Positions 1 to 5,560 of a stretch of DNA of 8,860 bases are shown in pieces. Both the position numbers and the translations under genes were made by a program. The notes under the pieces are model-generated. The model ran no database searches and was not told the DNA's origin. It saw only the letters and a program-made list of their open reading frames with translations. Numbering within the stretch: the stretch's first letter is position 1; every line of letters begins with the position of its first letter. Source of the stretch: an uncultured Lentisphaeria bacterium (lineage in GTDB: Bacteria > Verrucomicrobiota > Lentisphaeria > Victivallales > Victivallaceae); NCBI GenBank assembly GCA_937888615.1, contig CALABZ010000416.1, positions 1-8,860 of the forward strand. The letters run 5' to 3'.

Positions 1-428
1 CAGTCGCAGCCGCCCTGTTTCTCCAGAAACTCATAAACCGCCGAGAGCGTTCCATTTCCGGGCCCGCCGGTCAGGATCAGATTTTTCCCGGAGGTTTTCA
101 GGATGCGTTCTTCACGCTTCAACTGCTCCGACGCAATTCCTGCCGCTTTGGCGGTTTGGGTGGCTCCAAGCGCAATCTGCGCTTTTCCCGGCGGTACTTT
201 GTCTTCGGTACAGACCGGAAGCTCGGCTCCCGTCATCTGCTTCAGGTAGGAACGGAGATCGTCCGCGCCCCGCTGAACCTGTCGCGGTGCATTTTCCGGT
301 ATGACGATCACATAGTCCGACTTACCGTTTTCGGCCAGGACCAGCTCTTCCGCGCTTGCCGTTATACCGGTGAACAGGAGAGCCGCGCCCAGGCCGTTTG
401 CCGTCATCAATTTACGCAAAAATCTCAT
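1..428 (-). CDS. Secreted DUF4838 / alpha-glucuronidase N-domain-like protein, N-terminal part
   Basis: Reading leftward from an ATG at 428, the frame stays open for 142 codons and runs off the window edge, so only the N-terminus is present. Residues 1-26 form a typical Sec signal peptide: basic MRFLRK, a hydrophobic stretch GLGAALLFTGITA, and a likely cut after ASA. The mature start (ENGKSDYVIVIPENAP, then RGADDLRSYLKQMTGAELPV and IALGAT) matches the small alpha/beta domain found at the N-terminus of GH67 alpha-glucuronidases, GH20 enzymes and DUF4838 proteins. That domain precedes a TIM-barrel glycosidase in those families; the barrel is not visible here. It would act outside the cytoplasm on a glycan. 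It lies 33 bases after the pseudopilin stop, so it is probably co-transcribed with it. The ribosome site is weak (GGGAAA before the ATG). The family call is by recognition, and the exact substrate is unknown. Confidence 0.75.
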   Translation of the reverse strand, partial: MRFLRKLMTANGLGAALLFTGITASAEELVLAENGKSDYVIVIPENAPRQVQRGADDLRSYLKQMTGAELPVCTEDKVPPGKAQIALGATQTAKAAGIASEQLKREERILKTSGKNLILTGGPGNGTLSAVYEFLEKQGGCD

Positions 429-461
429 TTCTGTTTCCCAATTTCGTTGTTTATCATCGGT

Positions 462-1082
462 TTACTGATCGACTCCGAACCGGATCTGGCTGCTCGGTAT
501 TTGATATTTGAGGTTTCTGACACCAAAATCGCAGAACAGGACATTGTAGGTCAGCGAATGCCGGGGCAGGATCGTGGTATTGTCGGCAAAAACCGGGGTG
601 TTACCTTTGCCCGCATCCATGGACATAATGAAGTTGCTAGGCGTTTTCCGGTGGTTGGCCACCACTTGTCCGGCAGAGGCGTTGCTTCCGGTGAGCGAGG
701 AGAGATAGTAGTTCATGCTGTAATCCGCTTCATTCAGGGTTTGGGAACGGACCCAGCCGGAGAACGGACCGCCTCGAACAGCTTCTTCGCAATACAGGAT
801 GCCGGTACGTTTCCGGTCCTTGATATATCCGTTCCCATACAGGATCGAAACCCAGTCCGGAAATGGCGTGCTCCACGAGGCAAGCGGGGAGGGGAGGTAG
901 TCATTGTAATCATTGGAATAAATCGAAATGGACGTGCCCAACTGTTTCAGGTTACTGGTGCATGCGGTCTGATGGGCTTTCGCTCGAGCTTTGTTCAGGG
1001 CCGGCAGCAGCATAGCGGCAAGTATCGCGATGATAGCGATAACTACCAGCAGCTCTATAAGTGTGAATTTTTTTCTTGTCAT
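462..1082 (-). CDS. Pseudopilin-like protein (type II secretion/type IV pilin N-terminus, DUF1559-like)
   Basis: This is a 206-residue protein. Residues 1-5 are the short basic leader MTRKK, followed by the class III signal FTLIELLVVIAIIAILAAML, with Glu at mature position 5 and a hydrophobic helix to about residue 27. Prepilin peptidase (PilD/GspO type) would cut before Phe6. The residue before the cut is Lys, not the usual Gly. The helix leads into LPALNKARAKA and NLKQLGTSISIYSNDYNDYLPSP, typical of the DUF1559/prepilin families abundant in Lentisphaerota and Planctomycetota. The C-terminal RHSLTYNVLFCDFGV resembles their H-X9-DG motif, with DFG in place of DG. The start at 1082 is chosen because AAAGGAGG lies 10 bases upstream; the in-frame ATG at 1136 has no ribosome site. 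It sits between the regulator and the DUF4838-like gene, which suggests a surface or secretion role in the same glycan pathway (inferred). Confidence 0.9.
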   Translation of the reverse strand: MTRKKFTLIELLVVIAIIAILAAMLLPALNKARAKAHQTACTSNLKQLGTSISIYSNDYNDYLPSPLASWSTPFPDWVSILYGNGYIKDRKRTGILYCEEAVRGGPFSGWVRSQTLNEADYSMNYYLSSLTGSNASAGQVVANHRKTPSNFIMSMDAGKGNTPVFADNTTILPRHSLTYNVLFCDFGVRNLKYQIPSSQIRFGVDQ

Positions 1083-1150
1083 TTTTTCGATTCCTCCTTT
1101 AATTTTCGTTTTCTTTGTGTCGTTTGTGTAGAACATTTATTGTTATTTTT

Positions 1151-1174
1151 ACCAAGCTCTTTCGGTGGCTTGGT
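1151..1174 (-). other. Intercistronic hairpin after the regulator stop
   Basis: ACCAAGC (1151-1157) and GCTTGGT (1168-1174) form a perfect 7-bp stem with a 10-base loop. It touches the regulator stop codon and lies about 50 bases before the pseudopilin Shine-Dalgarno. In the direction of the operon (minus strand) the hairpin is followed by AAAAATAACA rather than a T tract, so it is not an intrinsic terminator. It could be a processing or stability element that sets the regulator:pseudopilin ratio; this is inference. Confidence 0.4.
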
Positions 1175-2238
1175 TATCCCTTTACCGTTGTGCTGTTTGG
1201 CTCAATGACGGTACTGCCGCGGACAATCAGTTGCGGCGGAACCACATGGTGTCGAAGCGGAACCGAGTCGTCGGCCAGGATTTCCTTGACCAGGCCGAAC
1301 AGGATTTCCGATGTCCCGGACGCGTTTTCCGAAAAAGTGGTGAGCTGCGGATAAACCGTCTGGCTGAATTCCCGGTTATCGAATCCGATGACCGCCAGAT
1401 CGCGCGGGATGGAACGCGAATACTTCGCCGCATAAGCGTAAACACCGAGCGCCATGATGTCGTAGGACGCAAAAATACCGGTGATTTCCGGGTCTTTCTC
1501 CATCAATTTCTCTACCGCCTCGCAGGAAGCCTCCGTTGCTTCGCGGGTTTCGGGAATTTCCATGATCGTCAGTTGGATGTTCTCATGGGTTCTGGCGTAT
1601 TCCATGGCGCCCTCGTAACGCTGCCGGAAACAACCATAAGTGTAATTGATCTGGGTGGCGAGCATTCCGATGTGGGTATGGCCGCATTTTTCGGCAAAAC
1701 AGGCAATTGCTTCATAACCGGCTTTTCTGTTGTCCGAGGTTACATAATGATAACGCTCGTCCGCCTGGTTCAATTTAATGAGGTTGCCGGCGGGGTAATA
1801 CTGTTTCAACTGCTTCATACTGATGTCGTTGTAGTCCATTACGATGACACAGTCCGGGAAAAATCCGCATTCCGTGAACTGTTCCGGCGAAACAAACAGG
1901 TGAAAACAGGTGTAGATCGAACAAAGCGCTTCATTCAGGCACGCCAACACCTGAGCGTAAAAGGGGAAGGACAGCGCTTTCAAGTCCACCAGTACCACCA
2001 CGTTTTTGTGGAAAAATAAATTTCCGGCGGCTTTAGGATTGATCCGGACGCATTTGCCGCGCTCGCCGTCGACCAGATCCCAGTCCCGCAGCTGGGAGAG
2101 AATCCGCTTGATGGTCGCGGGGCAGACGTCGAACGACTTGGAGAGCCGGGAAATCGAGGGCAGGGCATCCTGATAGACCCCGGACTTGATTCCGTCCGCG
2201 ATTTCCACCGCTAAATTCATAAACTCGTTCTTCGACAT
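1174..2238 (-). CDS. GntR-LacI chimeric transcriptional regulator
   Basis: This 354-residue protein has the AraR-like architecture: a GntR-family winged helix-turn-helix fused to a LacI/GalR-type periplasmic-binding-protein sensor. Residues 8-66 show the GntR pattern (IADGIKSGVYQDALPSISRL, helix-turn-helix about 27-50, wing GERGKCVRI). Residues 79-354 show the LacI sensor pattern: GHTHIGMLA, FRQRYEGAMEYA, AVIGFDNREF and the C-terminal PPQLIVRGST. It probably binds an operator as a dimer and responds to a sugar or oligosaccharide; the ligand cannot be read from the sequence. The start at 2238 is chosen because GGAG lies 7 bases upstream and because longer in-frame starts (up to 2313) lie upstream of the promoter. 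It is first in an apparent operon with the pseudopilin (91-base gap) and the DUF4838-like gene, and is likely autoregulated through the palindrome at 2258-2279. Confidence 0.92.
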   Translation of the reverse strand: MSKNEFMNLAVEIADGIKSGVYQDALPSISRLSKSFDVCPATIKRILSQLRDWDLVDGERGKCVRINPKAAGNLFFHKNVVVLVDLKALSFPFYAQVLACLNEALCSIYTCFHLFVSPEQFTECGFFPDCVIVMDYNDISMKQLKQYYPAGNLIKLNQADERYHYVTSDNRKAGYEAIACFAEKCGHTHIGMLATQINYTYGCFRQRYEGAMEYARTHENIQLTIMEIPETREATEASCEAVEKLMEKDPEITGIFASYDIMALGVYAYAAKYSRSIPRDLAVIGFDNREFSQTVYPQLTTFSENASGTSEILFGLVKEILADDSVPLRHHVVPPQLIVRGSTVIEPNSTTVKG

Positions 2239-2257
2239 CTTGCTTCTCCGCATTAAC

Positions 2258-2279
2258 ATAACATGGCTAGCTATGTTAT
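2258..2279. promoter_or_regulatory. Palindromic operator of the GntR-LacI regulator
   Basis: This 22-bp inverted repeat has half-sites ATAACATGGCT and AGCTATGTTAT and is symmetric at 20 of 22 positions. It starts 2 bases downstream of the -10 box and covers the predicted transcription start near 2275. A regulator bound here would block initiation or early elongation, as expected for negative autoregulation of the operon. No second copy of the half-sites was noticed elsewhere in the window. The structure is seen directly; its recognition by the adjacent regulator is inferred. Confidence 0.75.
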
Positions 2280-2281
2280 AG

Positions 2282-2310
2282 ATTATACTGCATTCCCCCG
2301 CTTTTGTCAA
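2282..2310 (-). promoter_or_regulatory. Consensus sigma-70 promoter of the regulator operon
   Basis: On the minus strand the -35 box is TTGACA (2305-2310) and the -10 box is TATAAT (2282-2287), with a 17-bp spacer, so both hexamers and the spacing match the consensus exactly. The DNA upstream is rich in A and T runs (2311-2340), which could act as an UP element. The predicted start near 2275 gives a leader of about 37 bases before the ATG at 2238. A promoter this strong needs tight repression, which fits the adjoining palindrome. Confidence 0.88.
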
Positions 2311-2313
2311 CAC

Positions 2314-2589
2314 CGGTTTTTCAAAAAATCCAAAAATTTATTGGCTCGTCGATGGTTTTTGAAGCAAAGGGCATCCTTAATAATAATCGGAAAACTTACC
2401 CGGATGGTGCGAATAGGAGCCGATACAGCCTGAATTCCGGATCGCAGAGCGTGTCTAGATCAAAAACGGAGAAGTTCCGAAATTCTTCTTGAGGAGAAAT
2501 AGGGGATGATATTTCATGGTTTTCGTGAGGTGAGCCCTGCCTCAAATCGACTATAACGTATTTTTTTCGGGTTTTTCTTCAATTTTGGT
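2314..2589. other. Intergenic region with no recognisable gene
   Basis: Between the regulator promoter and the tRNA genes I see no supported coding sequence. The one open stretch on the plus strand (2304-2492) has no ribosome site, starts inside the promoter region and its translation resembles no family. The segment holds A/T-rich runs, a short hairpin TGAGG...CCTCA (2526-2544) and a T7 run (2561-2567) that is too far from that hairpin to make a clear terminator. Confidence 0.5.
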
Positions 2590-2617
2590 TTGCTTTTTCG
2601 GAATTTACCAGTATCTT
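2590..2617 (+). promoter_or_regulatory. Possible promoter of tRNA-Asn
   Basis: TTGCTT (2590-2595) and TATCTT (2612-2617) are separated by 16 bp, and transcription would start near 2624, about 28 bases before the mature tRNA. Each hexamer differs from the consensus at two positions, so this is a moderate match only. The leader it would produce folds into the hairpin described for 2619-2652. Confidence 0.35.
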
Positions 2618-2651
2618 AAGCGTCATGTTCTTTCTGGGACATGTAAGACGC

Positions 2652-2726
2652 TCCGGCATAGCTCAGCGGTAGAGTAGGTGGCTGTTAACCACTTGGTCCC
2701 TGGTTCGAATCCAGGTGCCGGAGCCA
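2652..2726 (+). tRNA. tRNA-Asn(GUU), CCA encoded
   Basis: A full cloverleaf can be drawn. The acceptor stem is TCCGGCA (2652-2658) with TGCCGGA (2716-2722), the discriminator is G2723, and CCA is encoded at 2724-2726. The D arm contains GCTCAGCGGTAGAG. The anticodon stem GGTGG/CCACT has one G-U pair and a loop CTGTTAA giving anticodon GTT at 2684-2686, which reads AAC and AAU. The T arm is CCTGG TTCGAAT CCAGG. A run of seven T follows at 2728-2734, so the T arm and acceptor stem plus the T run may serve as the terminator. Confidence 0.95.
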
Positions 2727-2883
2727 ATTTTTTTGTCCTGATTTCCGCTTCTCCCCAAGTAAACAAACTTTTCTCTATTTTTCGATTCCTGGTCTTTGTC
2801 TGTCCATTATCGCGGGGACCATAGCTGATGATTTTCCTTGCTCAGGCAAAGATAAAAATCTGAAAAAAGAATCGGAAATGAAT

Positions 2884-2911
2884 TTGATATTTAAAAATAA
2901 AGCTTTATATT
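2884..2911 (+). promoter_or_regulatory. Promoter of tRNA-Ala
   Basis: TTGATA (2884-2889) and TATATT (2906-2911) each match the sigma-70 consensus at five of six positions and are 16 bp apart in a very A/T-rich stretch. Transcription would start near 2918, only a few bases before the mature tRNA at 2925, which is a normal arrangement for a single-tRNA unit. Confidence 0.65.
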
Positions 2912-2924
2912 AATGACTCAATCC

Positions 2925-3001
2925 GGGGCATTAGCTCAGCTGGCTAGAGCGATTGGTTCGCAATCAATAGGTCAGGAGTTCGAATCTCCTATGCTCCACC
3001 A
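2925..3001 (+). tRNA. tRNA-Ala(CGC), CCA encoded
   Basis: The cloverleaf has acceptor stem GGGGCAT (2925-2931) with ATGCTCC (2991-2997), discriminator A2998 and encoded CCA at 2999-3001. The anticodon loop TTCGCAA gives anticodon CGC at 2959-2961, reading GCG. The acceptor stem carries the G3:U70 wobble pair (G2927 with T2996), the main identity element for alanyl-tRNA synthetase, which confirms the amino acid. The T arm is AGGAG TTCGAAT CTCCT. The gene has its own promoter upstream and a strong terminator downstream, so it is a separate unit from tRNA-Asn. Confidence 0.95.
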
Positions 3002-3035
3002 ATTATTTATCGCTCGTGATGAGCGACTTGCATAG

Positions 3036-3058
3036 CTCCCGAAAACGGGAGTTTTTTT
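3036..3058 (+). terminator. Intrinsic terminator of tRNA-Ala
   Basis: CTCCCG (3036-3041), loop AAAA and CGGGAG (3046-3051) form a G/C-rich 6-bp stem with a tetraloop, followed at once by seven T (3052-3058). This is a textbook Rho-independent terminator in the tRNA direction. A second small hairpin, CGCTC-GTGAT-GAGCG (3011-3025), lies between the tRNA and the terminator. Confidence 0.9.
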
Positions 3059-3081
3059 CTTTTCGGGAAAACGTTGCGCCT

Positions 3082-3138
3082 CTTCTCCGGTTTGTGCTAT
3101 ACACTCCTATTCCGAACAGGTGGTCCAAACCGGAGGAG
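3082..3138. repeat. Inverted repeat downstream of the minus-strand gene
   Basis: CTTCTCCGGTTTG (3082-3094) pairs with CAAACCGGAGGAG (3126-3138) at 12 of 13 positions across a 31-base loop. It begins 6 bases past the stop codon of the gene ending at 3144, so in that transcript it would form a 3' stem-loop. No T tract follows on the minus strand. It may protect the 3' end or assist Rho-dependent termination (inferred). Confidence 0.45.
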
Positions 3139-3143
3139 AACCG

Positions 3144-4178
3144 TCACTTGACAGGGCCATATGGTGAAATGCTTATCATTTTTGTTTCTGTGGTGAGGCC
3201 TTTGCCGAAACTTCTGGCGTCGAACTTTTCCGTGATGCAGAAAGTAAGCTTGCCTTGTTCGATCTTCTGGAGCTTATAGGCAATGGAGGCATGGTGTCCA
3301 TCTTTGAGCGAACACGATTCACCCGGCTTTATCGTCGCAGACTTTTGAGGTTCGGATAACGACAGCATCAAACCGCATCCGGGGCCGGTTTCCGCATCAA
3401 CCAGCGTTATCAAGGCATCACTGTTGATCCTCACCTCGGAAATGCCCCACAAGCGCCCGGTTTGTTGAATATAATCAATGGCGCTTTTATACTCCGGTCC
3501 GATTGTCCAGTTTGACACCAGAAAGTATTTGTAATTTATCATTTTCTTCTTCGGTTTTGCCCCGGTTGCATGGTCATCGGGGGGCTCGTTCATCGTAACA
3601 AATTTTCCGTATAGGGTGAATTTATGGCTTTTCAATGCATCAATACCTGGTGAGGCAACACATTTGGGAAAAATGGTTTGGACTTCTCTGCCGGAGCCGT
3701 CTTGTATGAACAGAAGTTCTTTGCCTTCGGGATGACGGCTTTGCAAAGATGTAATGCTTGTTACGCTGAAATGATCGGTCCAACGCATGTTTTTGAGTTC
3801 CTGTGGTGCGTCGGACGGATATTCGCGTTCCGCTTTGTCCAGTTGCCAGGTCTGATATTGGGTTCTGAACCACAGCCTCAAATGCTCGCTTCCCTGACTT
3901 TTGAAGTTAAACTTAAAGGCGGCCTCCGCTTTGCCGTTGCGCTTGAGCTCGACGATGTGGTGTTTCCCGGTGTCAAGACCGGAGAATTTGCCGCCGGAGC
4001 TTGTGGAAATCGTTTGAGGCGGCAGCTTGTCGATGGACACGGTGAACACATCTTTGGGATTGAATGCCCTGCTTTGTTCTTCCGGCGTAATGGTTATGGG
4101 ATCGATGTAGACAACGCCCTGACTGAAAATTGTCCATGAGCCAAGCAGGCATATGATTGTGGCTAATATCTTTTTCAT
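3144..4178 (-). CDS. Putative secreted protein, family not recognised
   Basis: This is a 344-residue protein. Residues 1-20 look like a Sec signal peptide (MKKILATIICLLGSWTIFSQ), so the product is probably exported. The rest is rich in alternating hydrophobic/polar stretches typical of beta-sandwich folds: FTVSIDKLPP, a Gly/Ser turn before KFSGLDTGKHHIVELKRNGK, then SEHLRLWFRTQYQTWQL. A positively charged patch KPKKKMINYKYFL lies near the middle. No catalytic motif was recognised. Its ATG overlaps the stop codon of the upstream gene in an ATGA arrangement (4175-4178), so the two are translationally coupled and probably work together. The ribosome site is only a weak GAA-type sequence, consistent with coupling. 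It is last in its operon; an inverted repeat follows the stop. Confidence 0.75.
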   Translation of the reverse strand: MKKILATIICLLGSWTIFSQGVVYIDPITITPEEQSRAFNPKDVFTVSIDKLPPQTISTSSGGKFSGLDTGKHHIVELKRNGKAEAAFKFNFKSQGSEHLRLWFRTQYQTWQLDKAEREYPSDAPQELKNMRWTDHFSVTSITSLQSRHPEGKELLFIQDGSGREVQTIFPKCVASPGIDALKSHKFTLYGKFVTMNEPPDDHATGAKPKKKMINYKYFLVSNWTIGPEYKSAIDYIQQTGRLWGISEVRINSDALITLVDAETGPGCGLMLSLSEPQKSATIKPGESCSLKDGHHASIAYKLQKIEQGKLTFCITEKFDARSFGKGLTTETKMISISPYGPVK

Positions 4179-5347
4179 TCTTTGTACTTGAATTTAAGTT
4201 CTTCGAGTATTTGTTGTATTGGTTCTGTGTTTTCGAAGCCGAGCTTGTTTTTCCGGTCGATATACCAATCCAGAACAAGCCGGTGTATTTTTTCAAGTGA
4301 ATCGGTTTTATGTTTGTCCCACCAGGCATGGGCTTGCTCCTGAGTCTCGAAATGCACGAGGAAATATGTTACGGCGGAAACGGATTTTCCTGCGCCGGTA
4401 CGACGAGTCCTGTAGGTTGCTTCGACAGGGTCAAGAATGTTGGAGATAATCATCAATACCGGACGCTCGGCATGAGGAGTGTCAGCCGTTCCTTTGGTTT
4501 GTGGCAATTTGCGGTTCAAATTATCAATCAGTGCCGGAACGGCCTTTTTACCCATCGCGATAAGTTCCTTCTCGGCCTTTATTTTCTTTTTGGCTTTTTC
4601 CAGAACATCCAGAGGCTTTGCATTGTCTGAAGTTGTGGGTTGGAACAATATATTGATTAGCCTTGTGGCGTGAGCATAGTCGGGGGTTTTGAGTTTATCC
4701 GCCAATCCGGGAACAGAATATTCCGGAGGGCTTTCGATATCCGTAATGATTGCGTTGACGGCATTTGCAACAAGGCGCTCCATTTGCTCCAACGTGAGAT
4801 TGTCAGACGGATCCGATACGGTGATCGTGCGCATGCGATTAAGGTGGGCCTGTTCCTTTTCATACTCTTTTTTATTGTATTCGCTTGCCCGGGTCAGCAG
4901 CGTTTGGATCTTTTCCTTGATGCTTTGTTCGGGGGGTAATTTTTCATTGCCGAATGGCGATATCCTGACATTGGCTCCCTGGATTTCAAGGCTGCGGTAA
5001 TCCGTGGGCTCATCCGGTGTCCGTTTTCTGGTCAGAAAGACCAGGTGTGTAGAGAAAGGCGTATACGGCGTCACAAACGAAATTCGCGCGTCCATGAGCT
5101 GGAGACGGATCCTTTTGCCGGCGGGGATATCGCCTTTCAAAGTTTGATAAATATAACATTGATAAGTAGTATAAAGCGTTGGGCTCCACAGATCGGTAAG
5201 TTGTTTTTCAACGCGCAGGATAACAATCGCATCCGCCTCGTGGATCAGTTTGTCAAGACCAGGGAAGGGGGCAATCATAACCCCACGGAGGTTCGCCGTC
5301 CACAAGACAAGCGTAATGCCTAAAAGCCTTGTCATTTTTTTTATCAT
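4175..5347 (-). CDS. Putative exported protein, long paralogue of the divergent neighbour, HEAT-like C-terminal segment
   Basis: This is a 390-residue protein from the ATG at 5347; an ATG four codons downstream (5335) is also possible. Residues 5-22 (MTRLLGITLVLWTANLRG) resemble a short signal peptide or anchor. Residues 22-172 are clearly homologous to the protein encoded divergently at 5561: LIHEADAIVILRV is identical, and QTLKG, HLVFL and IQGAN recur in the same order. Strands around an ADAIVILRV...Y...LKG...RLQL pattern suggest a small beta-barrel domain, which is a guess. The remainder is predicted helical and charged, with a HEAT-like GKKAVPALIDNLN and a Trp-rich AHAWWDKHK segment; the paralogue lacks it. 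The frame is open upstream to a TTG at 5518, but those 57 residues lie before the homologous signal region and no ribosome site supports them. Its stop overlaps the next start (ATGA). The function is unknown. Confidence 0.72.
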   Translation of the reverse strand: MIKKMTRLLGITLVLWTANLRGVMIAPFPGLDKLIHEADAIVILRVEKQLTDLWSPTLYTTYQCYIYQTLKGDIPAGKRIRLQLMDARISFVTPYTPFSTHLVFLTRKRTPDEPTDYRSLEIQGANVRISPFGNEKLPPEQSIKEKIQTLLTRASEYNKKEYEKEQAHLNRMRTITVSDPSDNLTLEQMERLVANAVNAIITDIESPPEYSVPGLADKLKTPDYAHATRLINILFQPTTSDNAKPLDVLEKAKKKIKAEKELIAMGKKAVPALIDNLNRKLPQTKGTADTPHAERPVLMIISNILDPVEATYRTRRTGAGKSVSAVTYFLVHFETQEQAHAWWDKHKTDSLEKIHRLVLDWYIDRKNKLGFENTEPIQQILEELKFKYKE

Positions 5348-5545
5348 ACTTTCATATACTTCCAAACGGTTTCGATGATATTCTACCTCGTCTTTGTGAC
5401 TCCTCATTAGTACATTAGCAGTTTTTGTAAATTTGGCAAGAACATCTGAAAGGAAATCCGCTATATTCACAGGAAACACCATGAGGACTTGCGTCCAGTC
5501 CGAATTGAAAAGATACAAATAGTATGATATTGTATGTCGGATATC

Positions 5546-5551
5546 AGGAGG
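5546..5551 (+). promoter_or_regulatory. Shine-Dalgarno deciding the start at 5561
   Basis: A perfect AGGAGG lies 9 bases before the ATG at 5561. It overrides the in-frame ATG at 5534, which would put nine charged residues in front of the signal peptide and has no ribosome site. Confidence 0.8.
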
Positions 5552-5560
5552 GAACGCGCG

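Noticed and set aside
1151..1174. Hairpin as intrinsic terminator between regulator and pseudopilin
   Set aside because: The T run is on the wrong side for the minus-strand transcript; the following bases are A-rich.
156..1208. 350-codon plus-strand open frame
   Set aside because: It lies antisense to the pseudopilin and DUF4838-like genes, both with clear family motifs, and its translation shows no family features.
1165..2019. 284-codon plus-strand open frame
   Set aside because: It is antisense to the GntR-LacI regulator; openness is explained by the codon bias of the real gene.
2239..2313. Longer N-terminus for the regulator
   Set aside because: The extra 25 codons span the -10 box and the operator, and the ATG at 2238 has the Shine-Dalgarno.
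2304..2492. Small plus-strand gene of 62 codons
   Set aside because: It has no ribosome site or family resemblance, and it begins within the regulator's -35 region.
2703..3001. tRNA 3' ends as an integration (attachment) site for the 3144-6406 genes
   Set aside because: No second copy of the tRNA 3' sequence, integrase or mobility gene was seen in the window; the only similarity is the shared T-loop GTTCGAATC of the two tRNAs.
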